A stretch of 64,000 nt of DNA from Maribellus sp. YY47 (GCF_023111095.1 NZ_JALGYW010000004.1:124001-188000); one strand, 5' to 3'; counted from the first letter of the stretch, positions 27,895 to 36,328 are shown. The notes: generated from the letters alone by a model not told the origin. A program made the numbers and translations.

Positions 27895-28347
27895 TTAATC
27901 TACCGTTGCCCTGTCTGATATCTTGTATATTTTCATTTTTTTCAGTGCGTCAACTGCTTCTTCGAAACTGAGATACAGATCGCCTTCGTTTTCGTCCCAG
28001 GTTTCACCTTTACTGATGCCCATTTTGGTACAGCCTTCCACTTCCACCAAACTAACGGTTTCAAGAGCCTTCATTTTGATGGCATCTCTACCCATTTGAA
28101 CAACCTTTGCTTTCACCGGCTTTCCCTTTACCGGATTATCGTTCCCGTCAACCTGTACGACCAATCCGTAACAAATGGTTCCTTCTTTTACCCATTGCGG
28201 AATGTTAGCTCTGAGCTTACTGTTCATTTCCACTTTTTCTTCTTTATAGGTATAAGAAGCTATTTCTTCCGATTTTTTAGAAGCATTATGACAACTTGTG
28301 ATTGAGAGGGTTATTATTAGACTAAGGAGTACGACCGGATACTTCAT
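27895..28347 (-). CDS. Small lipoprotein, function unknown
   Basis: 150 residues with a lipoprotein signal ending ITSC (Cys19). The mature part is a basic beta-rich domain (KAKVVQMGRDAIKMKALETVSLVEVEGCTKMG) and resembles no family I recognise. A second Cys (in EVEGCTKMG) and one in TICYGLVV could form a disulfide. It lies 234 bp upstream of the polyferredoxin on the same strand; the gap is AT-rich with a small hairpin (27872-27887). Membership of the uptake operon is possible but unproven. Confidence 0.7.
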   Translation of the reverse strand: MKYPVVLLSLIITLSITSCHNASKKSEEIASYTYKEEKVEMNSKLRANIPQWVKEGTICYGLVVQVDGNDNPVKGKPVKAKVVQMGRDAIKMKALETVSLVEVEGCTKMGISKGETWDENEGDLYLSFEEAVDALKKMKIYKISDRATVD

Positions 28348-28530
28348 TCTGTAATTTTATTAACGAATAACAAGCTATGCCGCCTTATGCTTAAAAGACC
28401 AGAATCTGTTAAACATTTTGATCCTGTTGGCATTGTGTTGCTAAATTACAAATTAAGTCGTATAAACCTGCGTTATTGACAAATTTGTGTTACAGCTTTT
28501 TGTTAAGCAGGATGAATATTATGGGAATAA

Positions 28531-28569
28531 AAAAACCATGATCCAGTGAGTTACCGAATCATGGTTTTT
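28531..28569 (-). terminator. Intrinsic terminator after tpiA
   Basis: A perfect 12-bp stem AAAAACCATGAT/ATCATGGTTTTT (28531-28542 with 28558-28569) with A and T runs on both sides, 31 bp after the tpiA stop. The same element could terminate transcription in either direction. Confidence 0.85.
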
Positions 28570-28600
28570 GAGAATATTATTAAAGAATAATACCTTATTC

Positions 28601-29359
28601 TTAGAATCCTTTGATGATGCCGATAAAGTCTTCAGCTTTTAAAGCAGCGCCACCAATCAATCCACCGTCAACGTCTTTGTTGGCAAATAATTCCTGAGCG
28701 TTGCTGGGTTTGCAGCTTCCACCGTAAAGAATAGAAGTACCTTCAGCAATCTCTTCGCCGAATTTAGCAACAATGGCCGCACGAATGTTGGCGTGCATAT
28801 CCTGTGCCTGTTCAGAGCTGGCAGTTTTTCCTGTTCCGATGGCCCAGATGGGTTCGTAAGCAATTACGATTTTCTTGAAATCTTCGGGTGACAGTTGGAA
28901 AACTGTTTCTTCCAGCTGGTTAACCACATATTCGTTGTGTGTTCCGGCTTCGCGAATTTCAAGTGCTTCACCACAGCAATAGATCGGAGTTAAACCGTTA
29001 GCCAGTGCTAGAGCTACTTTTTTATTCAGGATTTCACTGGTTTCGCCATAGTATTCGCGACGTTCAGAGTGACCAAGGATCACATATTCTGCGCCGGTTG
29101 ATTTGATCATTTCTGCTGAAACCTCGCCGGTGAAAGCGCCTTTGGCTTCGGCAGCACAGTTTTGTGCCGAAACACCAATTCTCTTAGTGTTTACCGATTC
29201 AACCACTTTTGTAATGTGAGTGAAAGGAGTTCCGATAACTACCACTACATCGTCGGCAGCTTCTTTTGCTACTATCGCATCTACTGCTTTTGCCAGTTCG
29301 ATACCTTCCTGCAAAGTAGTGTTGCATTTCCAGTTACCGGCTACTATTTTTTGTCTCAT
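28601..29359 (-). CDS. tpiA: Triosephosphate isomerase
   Basis: 252 residues, the standard length. Active-site residues are visible: Lys in VAGNWKCN (about 12), His in ILGHSERR and the catalytic Glu in [12 protein letters not shown]. The phosphate-gripping GGS region ([10 protein letters not shown]) and GGLIGGAAL near the end are canonical. It interconverts dihydroxyacetone phosphate and glyceraldehyde 3-phosphate. It follows the DUF1599 and DoxX-like genes on the same strand, a gene order also seen in Bacteroides; the gap of 109 bp and a -7 element suggest its own promoter. Confidence 0.96.
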   Translation of the reverse strand: MRQKIVAGNWKCNTTLQEGIELAKAVDAIVAKEAADDVVVVIGTPFTHITKVVESVNTKRIGVSAQNCAAEAKGAFTGEVSAEMIKSTGAEYVILGHSERREYYGETSEILNKKVALALANGLTPIYCCGEALEIREAGTHNEYVVNQLEETVFQLSPEDFKKIVIAYEPIWAIGTGKTASSEQAQDMHANIRAAIVAKFGEEIAEGTSILYGGSCKPSNAQELFANKDVDGGLIGGAALKAEDFIGIIKGF

Positions 29360-29404
29360 ATTCTGATAAATTATTTAATAGATTAGAATTTTCTAAAACG
29401 CACA

Positions 29405-29412
29405 CAAAATTA
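29405..29412 (-). promoter_or_regulatory. Putative -7 promoter element of tpiA
   Basis: On the minus strand the octamer TAATTTTG fits TAnnTTTG and lies 45 bp upstream of the tpiA start. A TTG lies upstream at a spacing of only 15 nt, shorter than usual, so the -33 part is weak. Confidence 0.4.
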
Positions 29413-29468
29413 GCAGGTTAAACGATACAATCCTGCATCCCTGCATTGCAGCGCCTACAATTAACCAT

Positions 29469-30602
29469 TTATTTACTCATATATTCCTGGCTGAATTCCT
29501 CCGGCGAGGGGATATCGTTGTAATGATATTTGGCTACCACTGTACCGTCTTTGATCACCATTAACCCCGGATTGGAGCGGATGATGGTTTTCAGCGTTAC
29601 TTCATCAGCATTGAAATATTCATAGGGTGTACCGTAAGTTTCGGCAAAAGCCATCGCATCGTCTTGTGCCGACGCCGTGAGACAGATAAACGAATACCCC
29701 TGTGCCTGTGCCCAATCCGCCAGCGTATTGATCTGATCCTGAGAACTGACCTTGGCATTGTTTAAGTCGTAGGCGATGAGTATAAACACGTAATTCTTGT
29801 CGTAAATAAAGAAATCGGTGATGTCTTCTCCTTCAGGCGATTCAATCATAAAGTTATGAATCGGAGGTTCGTATCCTTTCTGAATCAGGTTCGATTCCAT
29901 GTCGTGGTATTCCCAGTTCACGGTGTCTTTCCAGGGGTAGTTTTCTTCGGTGAATTCCTCGATTTCTCCCGTATTTTTATTCTTGTAATAAAAAATGTTT
30001 TCGTATACATCCTGGGGAGCACCTTCGGGAACACGCATGGCCTCGGGAATGTTGGTGCCAACTTTGTAAGGCCGGAAATCGATAAGCGGTAAGTGATTAT
30101 AGGAATAGTAAACAATTCCAAAATAAACCACAAAAGTGACGGAACTCAGCACCAGTGGCATTGGGGTTTTTACCTGCTCTGCATACCATTTTCGGTTGAT
30201 AACGGCAATAATGGCCAATGCTGAAAACACCAGGTTTTTATAGAAAGTTTCCCAGTTCGATATAACGAGGGCATCGCCAAAACAGCCGCAATCGGTCACC
30301 GGATTTTTAACGGCAATCCAAAGTGTTAGCGGAGTGAAAAAAGTCATGAAAAGCAACCCCAGCCACGAAAACACCTTCATCCTCGAGTTAAAAACAAAAG
30401 CCACACCGATGGCGAATTCAGCAAATGCGAGCAATATGCCCAGCGGGAAAGCAGCCCACACCAGGCTGTCGAGATCCATTGCGTGAAAGTAATCGGTAAA
30501 CTTATAGGTCGAGCCCAGCGGGTCGATCCCTTTTACAAAGCCGGAAAATATAAAAACAAGTCCGAACAGGATTCGGGCGAGGTGTTTCAGAATTTTTATC
30601 AT
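29469..30602 (-). CDS. BT_3928-type DoxX/MauE-like membrane protein with thioredoxin-like C-terminus
   Basis: 377 residues. Four to five helices in the first about 190 residues form a DoxX/MauE-like unit with the motif DCGCFGD (104-110), typical of MauE proteins involved in disulfide handling. The extracytoplasmic C-terminal part (about 240-377) reads as a thioredoxin fold (YDLNNAKVSSQDQINTLADW, TYGTPYEYF, NPGLMVIKDGTVV) but without a CxxC active site. The family is annotated in Bacteroidota as BT_3928 protein of unknown function. It starts 6 bp after DUF1599, giving a tight operon that leads into tpiA. Confidence 0.8.
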   Translation of the reverse strand: MIKILKHLARILFGLVFIFSGFVKGIDPLGSTYKFTDYFHAMDLDSLVWAAFPLGILLAFAEFAIGVAFVFNSRMKVFSWLGLLFMTFFTPLTLWIAVKNPVTDCGCFGDALVISNWETFYKNLVFSALAIIAVINRKWYAEQVKTPMPLVLSSVTFVVYFGIVYYSYNHLPLIDFRPYKVGTNIPEAMRVPEGAPQDVYENIFYYKNKNTGEIEEFTEENYPWKDTVNWEYHDMESNLIQKGYEPPIHNFMIESPEGEDITDFFIYDKNYVFILIAYDLNNAKVSSQDQINTLADWAQAQGYSFICLTASAQDDAMAFAETYGTPYEYFNADEVTLKTIIRSNPGLMVIKDGTVVAKYHYNDIPSPEEFSQEYMSK

Positions 30603-30608
30603 ATTGAC

Positions 30609-31154
30609 TTATGTTTCGTTTTCGAACTCAATTTTGATCATGGCAAAAACGGCATAGTTGATCATGTCCATGTAGTTGGCATCAATTCCTTCCGATACGA
30701 GGGTTTTTCCCTGGTTGTCTTCAATTTGCTTGGTGCGCTTAATTTTCATCAGGATCAAATCGGTGTACGAGCTGATTCTCATGTTACGCCAGGCCTCGCC
30801 GTAATCGTGGTTCTTGTCCATCATCAGGTTTTTGGCCCCGATGAAATATTTATCGTAAAGTTCCAGCGTTTTTTCTCCCTGCAGTTCCTCGTCCGACGGG
30901 CCTAGTTCAAGTTGTATCAAACCCATAATGCAGTAATTGATAATTCCGATAAACTCGGGCCTTATGCCTTCGCCAACCTTCGAAATGCCTTTTTCTTCGA
31001 TGCTGCGGATACGTTGGGCTTTTATGTAAATCTGATCGGTCAGGGATTGGGGCCGTAAAATACGCCAGGCAGTGCCGTAATCGCTCATTTTTTGCGTAAA
31101 TAGATTTCGGCATATTTCAATCACCCGATCGTATTGCTGGTTTGTCTTCTCCAT
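30609..31154 (-). CDS. DUF1599 domain protein
   Basis: 181 residues consisting of two tandem copies of one motif: SDYGTAWRILRPQSLTDQIY (about 20-40) and HDYGEAWRNMRISSYTDLIL (about 118-137), each followed by a basic helix (KAQRIRSIEE and KIKRTKQIED). This internal duplication is the DUF1599 signature. All-helical, cytoplasmic, function unknown; nucleotide-pyrophosphohydrolase-like folds have been suggested for similar helical proteins but no catalytic residues are certain here. First gene of the DUF1599-DoxX-tpiA group and divergent from folP. Confidence 0.85.
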   Translation of the reverse strand: MEKTNQQYDRVIEICRNLFTQKMSDYGTAWRILRPQSLTDQIYIKAQRIRSIEEKGISKVGEGIRPEFIGIINYCIMGLIQLELGPSDEELQGEKTLELYDKYFIGAKNLMMDKNHDYGEAWRNMRISSYTDLILMKIKRTKQIEDNQGKTLVSEGIDANYMDMINYAVFAMIKIEFENET

Positions 31155-31279
31155 GTGCGATGTATAACTCTTTTTTTGATTTCAATTCAGGGCGGAAAGA
31201 TAGGCCAATTAATCGTTTCCTCATTGCTAAATTGAGAGATAAAAGTATGAAAAAATGGCTATATTGACTTGTTTTATTC

Positions 31280-31287
31280 TACTTTTG
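31280..31287 (+). promoter_or_regulatory. Putative -7 promoter element of folP-cdaA
   Basis: TACTTTTG fits TAnnTTTG exactly and lies about 60 bp before the folP ATG at 31347. It supports that ATG over the TTG at 31269, which would be upstream of the transcript start. No convincing -33 TTTG. Confidence 0.42.
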
Positions 31288-31346
31288 TAGTTAACGGCTT
31301 GTTACGAGTCCTTAATGATTTGTTAAATAGAAATGACACTAATGTT

Positions 31347-32225
31347 ATGTTGATTACACAGTCTGCAGGCAAGTTTCTAAAACGTAATAGTACGATTCAA
31401 CTGGGAAATAATCAGGTTGATCTTTCCATTCCGGTTGTGATGGGAATTGTGAACATCACTCCCGATTCGTTTTACGATGGCGGAAAAATGGAAGACGAAG
31501 TTACGATGCTGAAAGCAGTTGAAGAAATGGTTGAGAACGGAGTTTCGATTATCGACGTGGGGGCGGTGTCAACGCGCCCCGGTGCCGAGGCTGTTTCAAC
31601 CAAAGTGGAGTTGGGGCGTTTGCTGCCTGCCGTTCAGGCTATTCATAAAAATTTCCCGGAAATTCCGATTTCGATCGATACTTTTCGTTCGTGGGTGGCA
31701 GTGCGTGTAGTCGATGAAATCGGCCCGGTTATCGTAAACGATGTTTCGGGAGGAATACTCGACTCGAAAATGTTTGAAACCATGGCGCAACTGCAGGTGC
31801 CATATGTTTTGTCGCACATACAGGGAACATTGAAGAACATGCAGGACAGTCCGGAATATACCGATATCATCAAGGAAATTTCTACCTACTTTGCCGAAAA
31901 AGTGAAGAAGCTCAATAAACTTGGAGTGAAAGACGTGATCATCGATCCGGGGTTTGGGTTTGGGAAAAACCTCGATCACAATTACGAGTTGTTAAACCGG
32001 CTCGATGCGTTCAAGGTATTTCAGTTGCCAGTAATGGTCGGATTAAGCCGCAAGTCGATGATCTGGAAGGCGCTCGACGTCACTCCGGAAACAGCGCTCA
32101 ACGGAACCAGTGTGGCCAACACCCTGGCTTTACTCGGAGGGGCCGATATTCTTCGTGTGCACGACGTAAAAGAAGCCGTTGAAGCCGTGAAGATTTTTTG
32201 TGAAATCAAAGCATCTATACATTGA
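31347..32225 (+). CDS. folP: Dihydropteroate synthase
   Basis: 292 residues from ATG 31347; the longer frame begins at a TTG upstream of the likely promoter. It condenses p-aminobenzoate with 6-hydroxymethyl-dihydropterin diphosphate in folate synthesis and is the sulfonamide target. Signatures are MGIVNITPDSFYDGG (32-46), IDVGAVSTRPGA, ISIDTFRSWVA, IVNDVSGG, IIDPGFGFGK and GLSRKSMI near the end. The stop TGA at 32223-32225 overlaps the start codon of cdaA, so the two are translationally coupled, a pairing conserved in Bacteroidota. Confidence 0.94.
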   Translation: MLITQSAGKFLKRNSTIQLGNNQVDLSIPVVMGIVNITPDSFYDGGKMEDEVTMLKAVEEMVENGVSIIDVGAVSTRPGAEAVSTKVELGRLLPAVQAIHKNFPEIPISIDTFRSWVAVRVVDEIGPVIVNDVSGGILDSKMFETMAQLQVPYVLSHIQGTLKNMQDSPEYTDIIKEISTYFAEKVKKLNKLGVKDVIIDPGFGFGKNLDHNYELLNRLDAFKVFQLPVMVGLSRKSMIWKALDVTPETALNGTSVANTLALLGGADILRVHDVKEAVEAVKIFCEIKASIH

Positions 32226-33016
32226 TCACCGCATTTGTTACCATACGATTTCTCGACATCCTCGATATCATCCTGGTTGCGATTTTGATTTATCAGTTGT
32301 ATCGCCTGATAAAAGGAACGGTTGCTTTTAATATTGCAGTCGGGTTGTTTTCGATTTACCTTTTGTGGTTAGTCGTGAAGGCGCTTAACATGGAATTGTT
32401 GGGGTCCATTATGGGGCAATTGTTTGGAGTAGGGGTAATTGCTCTGATCATTGTATTTCACCCCGAGATTAGAAAATTTCTTGTGCTGGTTGGGAGCAGA
32501 TACAATGTGAACCGGCTTTTGTCGTTCGATAAACTTTTTGGTGCGGGAAAGATAAAGGTGATCAATCACCAGCAGATTGCCAGTTTGGTGGATGCCTGCG
32601 AGTCGATGTCGAAAACCAAAACCGGAGCTTTGATCATTATTGCCGGAAATTCGGAACTCAACGAACAGATCAATACCGGCGAACAAATTAATGCTGCCGT
32701 TTCTTCGGCGCTGGTTCGTACCATTTTTTTTAAAAACTCACCGCTTCACGATGGGGCGATCATCATCAAGGGAAACCAGATTGTGGCAGCCGGATGTATT
32801 CTGCCGCTAACTTCTAAATCGATGGATAAAGCCCTGGGGTTACGGCACCGTGCAGCGGTGGGAATGTCGGAGAATTCCGATGCCTTGTCAATCGTTGTTT
32901 CCGAAGAACGCGGTTCCATTTCGGTGGCCGAGAAAGGCGAAATCAAACGCCGGATTTCCAAAGAAGCGCTGATCCAGATTCTGGAAGAGCGTTTTCAGGA
33001 AGAAGTTCCCGTTTAA
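32222..33016 (+). CDS. cdaA: Diadenylate cyclase CdaA (c-di-AMP synthase)
   Basis: 264 residues. Three N-terminal transmembrane helices (about 12-28, 34-52, 62-80) precede a DAC domain. The catalytic motifs LHDGA (175-179) and RHRAAVG (208-214) are intact. It makes cyclic di-AMP, which controls osmotic balance and cell-wall homeostasis, from two ATP at the membrane. The start is TTG at 32222, sharing bases with the folP stop; the helix begins almost at once, so a later start would cut it. No CdaR/YbbR-like regulator follows; the next 600 bp are non-coding. Confidence 0.92.
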   Translation: MITAFVTIRFLDILDIILVAILIYQLYRLIKGTVAFNIAVGLFSIYLLWLVVKALNMELLGSIMGQLFGVGVIALIIVFHPEIRKFLVLVGSRYNVNRLLSFDKLFGAGKIKVINHQQIASLVDACESMSKTKTGALIIIAGNSELNEQINTGEQINAAVSSALVRTIFFKNSPLHDGAIIIKGNQIVAAGCILPLTSKSMDKALGLRHRAAVGMSENSDALSIVVSEERGSISVAEKGEIKRRISKEALIQILEERFQEEVPV

Positions 33017-33615
33017 TTTCTGAACATGTTTCGACGCTGGTTTTGTAAAATCCAACCACCCGGCGAAGCGTTGGCGCTTGTGTTAAAACCGATAATATAG
33101 GATGCCGCCAGGCAAAAAGCCTATTGTAAGCACAATTTATTTTATGAAAATGCATAATTTCCTAAAGATAAAGTGACGATATTTTAGCAGATTACGCAGT
33201 TTCCTAAAGAAATGACCGCTATTTTTTATCAAACTACGCAGTTTCCTAAAGGTACGGCTGCGATACTTTATCAAATTATGTAGTTTCCTAAAAATATGAT
33301 TGAGATATTTTATCGAATTACGCATTTTCCTAAAGATATGATTGAGATACTTTATCAAATTAGGTTGTTTGCTAAAGATTACACTTGTTTTCTGTTGAAG
33401 TAAATAAACCGCCTATGGAGCTGGAGCAGGGATATACGGTTTTTAACCGCGTTAAGAACATCCGGCGCGTGGCCGTTTGAAACCAAAATAGTCAGTAGCC
33501 AGTAACCAATAGCCAATTTCTTCAAATGTTTCTGAAAATTGAAGAATCCGCTTTTCGGATGCAGCGAAGTCCCGAATGTGCCGGATAATTCTTTCCTTCG
33601 CATAAATTTTACGTC
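33017..33615. other. Non-coding region between cdaA and the nitronate monooxygenase gene
   Basis: About 600 bp without a supportable gene. It contains the 42-bp tandem repeat described separately (33139-33380). The part before it (33060-33125) is GC-richer than the repeat and may be an old insertion remnant. The part after holds a degenerate direct repeat (AGTAGCCAGTAACCAATAGCC, split as AGTAGCCAGT and AACCAATAGCC) near 33492-33512. A 74-codon minus-strand frame (33379-33603) has no family features. Confidence 0.5.
33139..33380. repeat. 42-bp tandem repeat, five full units plus partial ends
   Basis: The word CCTAAA recurs at 33161, 33203, 33245, 33287 and 33329, with GCTAAA at 33371: exactly 42 bp apart each time. 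Units start CCTAAA, continue with a variable middle (GATATGATTGAGATA in units 4 and 5) and end TTATCAAATTACGCAGTTT or close to it. A half unit precedes the first. Because 42 is a multiple of three, the minus strand stays open and reads as a 14-residue repeat of the type FRKLRNLIKYLNHI, but no normal start or context supports translation. Confidence 0.85.
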
Positions 33616-34566
33616 ATGAACAGAATCTGTGAATTATTCAAAATAAAATATCCTGTTATTTCCGGAGGCATGGTTTGGTGCTCGGGCTGGAAACTGGCTT
33701 CTGCCGTTAGTAACAGCGGCGGACTAGGCCTTTTGGGAGCCGGTTCGATGCACCCGGAAACGCTGGAAGAGCACATTCTAAAAACCAAAGCGGCTACCGA
33801 CAAACCTTTTGGGGTGAACATTCCTTTGTTTTATCCCGAGCAGGAACGGATTCTGGATATTATCGTAAAACATAAGGTTCCGGTGGTCTTTACTTCAGCC
33901 GGTAGTCCTAAAAAATGGACATCGTGGTTGAAAGAGCGTGGAATAACGGTGGCGCATGTTGTTTCGAGTTCTGTATTTGCCAAGAAATGCGAGGAGGCCG
34001 GAGTGGATGCCATTGTGGCGGAAGGTTTTGAAGCCGGAGGTCATAACGGTCGTGAAGAAACCACCACAATGACTTTGATTCCTGCCGTACGTAAAGCAAC
34101 CACTTTACCCTTGCTGGCTGCCGGAGGTATTGGTTCGGGAGAATCGATGCTGGCAGCCATGGCTTTGGGGGCCGAAGGAGTGCAGATCGGTTCGGCCTTT
34201 GCCGTGGCAGAAGAATCTTCGGCACATCCCGATTTCAAGAAGCTGGTAACATCGCTTGGCGAAGGCGGGACCCAACTGATGTTGAAACAACTGGCGCCGG
34301 TTCGTTTGATTCGGAATGGGTTTTTCGATCAGGTGGAAGCGGCCGAAAAAGCAGGGAAAACAGTGGAGGAATTACGTGAATTGCTGGGCCGTGGCCGCGC
34401 CAAAAAAGGAATGTTTGAAGGCGACTTGGTGGAAGGAGAACTTGAGATCGGACAGGTTTCGGCGCAATTAAACGAGATATTGCCGGTAAGTGTGATCATG
34501 GAAAAACTGATCCATGAATACCGTGCGGCCAAAGAGGCTGTTCAGAGTGGAAAGTTTGATTGGTAG
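33616..34566 (+). CDS. Nitronate monooxygenase (2-nitropropane dioxygenase family)
   Basis: 316 residues. FMN-binding TIM barrel: KYPVISGGMVWCSGW at the start, PFGVNIPLF (64-72), EAGGHNG (139-145) with the catalytic-type His, LLAAGGIGSGESM and GAEGVQIGSAFA (phosphate grip). These define the NMO/FabK superfamily. It probably oxidises nitronates such as propionate-3-nitronate, removing a toxic metabolite; an FabK-like enoyl-ACP reductase role is less likely because no fatty-acid genes are near. It stands alone, between two repeat-rich intergenic regions. Confidence 0.88.
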   Translation: MNRICELFKIKYPVISGGMVWCSGWKLASAVSNSGGLGLLGAGSMHPETLEEHILKTKAATDKPFGVNIPLFYPEQERILDIIVKHKVPVVFTSAGSPKKWTSWLKERGITVAHVVSSSVFAKKCEEAGVDAIVAEGFEAGGHNGREETTTMTLIPAVRKATTLPLLAAGGIGSGESMLAAMALGAEGVQIGSAFAVAEESSAHPDFKKLVTSLGEGGTQLMLKQLAPVRLIRNGFFDQVEAAEKAGKTVEELRELLGRGRAKKGMFEGDLVEGELEIGQVSAQLNEILPVSVIMEKLIHEYRAAKEAVQSGKFDW

Positions 34567-34587
34567 CCATTAGTGTCTGGCAAATTT

Positions 34588-34737
34588 TCAAGGTTGCTTC
34601 GCGATGCTCGCAATGACGTACAATAAAAGGTTTTATTACACGGGAGAGGTTGGTTGGCGGAATGCCGCCAACCAACCTCTCCCGCAAAGCTAACAGTCTG
34701 AATGCATCGTCATTGCGAACGAAGTGAAGCAATCTCT
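34588..34737. repeat. MITE-like element: 20-bp perfect palindrome flanked by inverted CGTCATTGCGA arms
   Basis: A perfect 20-bp stem pairs 34641-34660 with 34665-34684 around a 4-nt AATG loop. On each side lie arms that are inverted copies of one another: 34588-34618 (TTGCTTCGCGATGCTCGCAA then TGACG) and 34708-34737 (CGTCATTGCGAACGAAG, then TGAAGCAATCT). Arms of the form CGTCATTGCGA...GAAGCAAT occur as dispersed intergenic repeats in many environmental bacteria. No transposase is present. It lies between the convergent NMO and methyltransferase genes. Confidence 0.75.
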
Positions 34738-34786
34738 TCATTGATGATTATTTTAACCGGACAATAGTAATTGGTAGCCACAACTT

Positions 34787-36070
34787 TTAGGATAGCTTTT
34801 TAATTTCAACAAACAGCGAGTAATAATACGGGTCGGCGTGGGTCATGCTCCGTATGTACAATTCCGATTCTTGAAGGTCTTTCAGGAAAAGGTCCCACTG
34901 AACGGCTGACGAAAAAGTATCCACGCAGTCGTTCCAAAGCGTGTTGGCATAAAGTATCTTATCGCTGTAATGCATCACGATCTTTTTGAAAAACGTCCAT
35001 TCCTTTTGCTTTTCAGCCAGCTGTTCTTTTAGAGACTCAATACCTGAAAAATACTGACAGAGGATAATGGAACCACCTTCGTTAAGCAGTGAAGCTGCCT
35101 TTTCAGGCACTCTCTTTTGGTCTTCGCGGCTGAAATAAAACAGCACATAATTCATTAGTACAAAATCGTATTTGGCGCCAGATTGAAGTTCAAAAAAGTC
35201 AGTATTGACGATTTCAACATTTGGGTCGTCTGCAAATTTATCCCGGGTAATTTTGTAAACTTCCGGATTAATCTCAACCCCGGTAACTTTTGAATGAGGC
35301 AAAGTTTCACGAACCAGTTCCACGTAATTGCCATAACCACAGCCGAGATCGAATACTTTGACCGGTTGAATTGAATCGGCAAGTTTTTGGATATATTTCT
35401 GAAAAAGTGGTTGGGTGAAGTTCCGAAAAGCGCTGCGTCCCGATTCGGTGTAGTAAGCTTCATCAAACGGACTGCGGATTTTACTTTCTGATTGAAACTT
35501 CCAAAGATGAAACAAGGTTTCGCTTAGTCGTATTTCGTAATCGAGTTTATTTGTTTTAAGGAGTTTTTCCCAGGTTTTGCCGTGTTTTTTGATGTGCTTA
35601 AAATCGGTGTCGGGTTGCCGGTATTTTTTGATCAGATCACGTACAAACAGGAAATCGTCGACTAAACGCTGCTCGCCGGGAGTGAGGTTGACATTGACCG
35701 GATTTTTGTTCTCTTCCATTAACGCAATAAGCTGGTTCTCGCCAAAGTGGATATATTTTGGATTTTTAATCCATCTCCCGTTCTGTTGCTTAATTATTCC
35801 AAAATGAAGAAGAAATTCTTGAAACGAATGACTGAAAGTTGGAGCTTTTGCATTTAGTTTATCCAAACTGTCCTGATTATTGACAAGGGCAGTCAACCCA
35901 ATTACCCGGAGATAGTTCAGAAAACGTTCGTAAAATTCGAGTTTATATGCCGTTTCTCCCGGCTTCAAAAAACGAATGGTTCGAATCAGAAAACGGATGG
36001 ACGGAGCTAATTCGCGCGGCGAAGCGGATGTATTGAATTGTTGGAAGTTTATTTCGTTATGTTCGATCAT
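34787..36070 (-). CDS. Class I SAM-dependent methyltransferase with unknown N-terminal domain
   Basis: 427 residues. SAM-binding motif I is VFDLGCGYGNYVELV (239-253), with the acidic residue in VTGVEINPE and later NTDFFEL and FVLMNYVLFYFSREDQ (motifs II to IV). The first about 220 residues are helical and match no family I know; they contain the hydrophilic stretch that would bind the substrate. The size is larger than a bare methyltransferase domain. No neighbour suggests a substrate. It ends convergent to the NMO gene across the MITE-like element. Confidence 0.78.
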   Translation of the reverse strand: MIEHNEINFQQFNTSASPRELAPSIRFLIRTIRFLKPGETAYKLEFYERFLNYLRVIGLTALVNNQDSLDKLNAKAPTFSHSFQEFLLHFGIIKQQNGRWIKNPKYIHFGENQLIALMEENKNPVNVNLTPGEQRLVDDFLFVRDLIKKYRQPDTDFKHIKKHGKTWEKLLKTNKLDYEIRLSETLFHLWKFQSESKIRSPFDEAYYTESGRSAFRNFTQPLFQKYIQKLADSIQPVKVFDLGCGYGNYVELVRETLPHSKVTGVEINPEVYKITRDKFADDPNVEIVNTDFFELQSGAKYDFVLMNYVLFYFSREDQKRVPEKAASLLNEGGSIILCQYFSGIESLKEQLAEKQKEWTFFKKIVMHYSDKILYANTLWNDCVDTFSSAVQWDLFLKDLQESELYIRSMTHADPYYYSLFVEIKKLS

Positions 36071-36320
36071 CTTTTACAGTTTATGAGATAAGGATGTCTA
36101 TGGGTCGATTTGCATTATAAATGGGTAAAGTGTCCGGCTTGTTTTATTGTGCTCATCTTTTGTCGGTGAAATTTCAAAGCTTATAACAGGTGAATTCGAT
36201 TTAGGTTGATCAAAGGGCATCAACACCGGATCAATAAATGACATTGGTGCAGATTAGTTAACAAACGGTGCTGAAATGGAAATATTGATGGGCTTTGAAA
36301 TAACGACACTGGATTGTGCC

Positions 36321-36328
36321 TACCTTTG
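36321..36328 (+). promoter_or_regulatory. Putative -7 promoter element of the SulP gene
   Basis: TACCTTTG fits TAnnTTTG and lies 26 bp before the SulP ATG. A TTTG at 36294-36297 is 23 nt upstream, slightly longer than the usual spacing. Confidence 0.45.

Noticed and set aside
31269-31346. Upstream TTG start for folP
   Set aside because: It lies before the putative -7 element at 31280 and adds residues not typical of dihydropteroate synthase.
33137-33358. Minus-strand frame of 73 codons across the tandem repeat
   Set aside because: It starts with TTG, is a by-product of a period divisible by three, and has no family or context support.
33139-33380. Possible CRISPR array
   Set aside because: The units are contiguous 42-bp copies with drifting middles; there are no unique spacers of constant length between identical repeats and no cas genes.
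33379-33603. Minus-strand frame of 74 codons
   Set aside because: Its composition and lack of any domain or start signal suggest chance; it covers degenerate repeat sequence.
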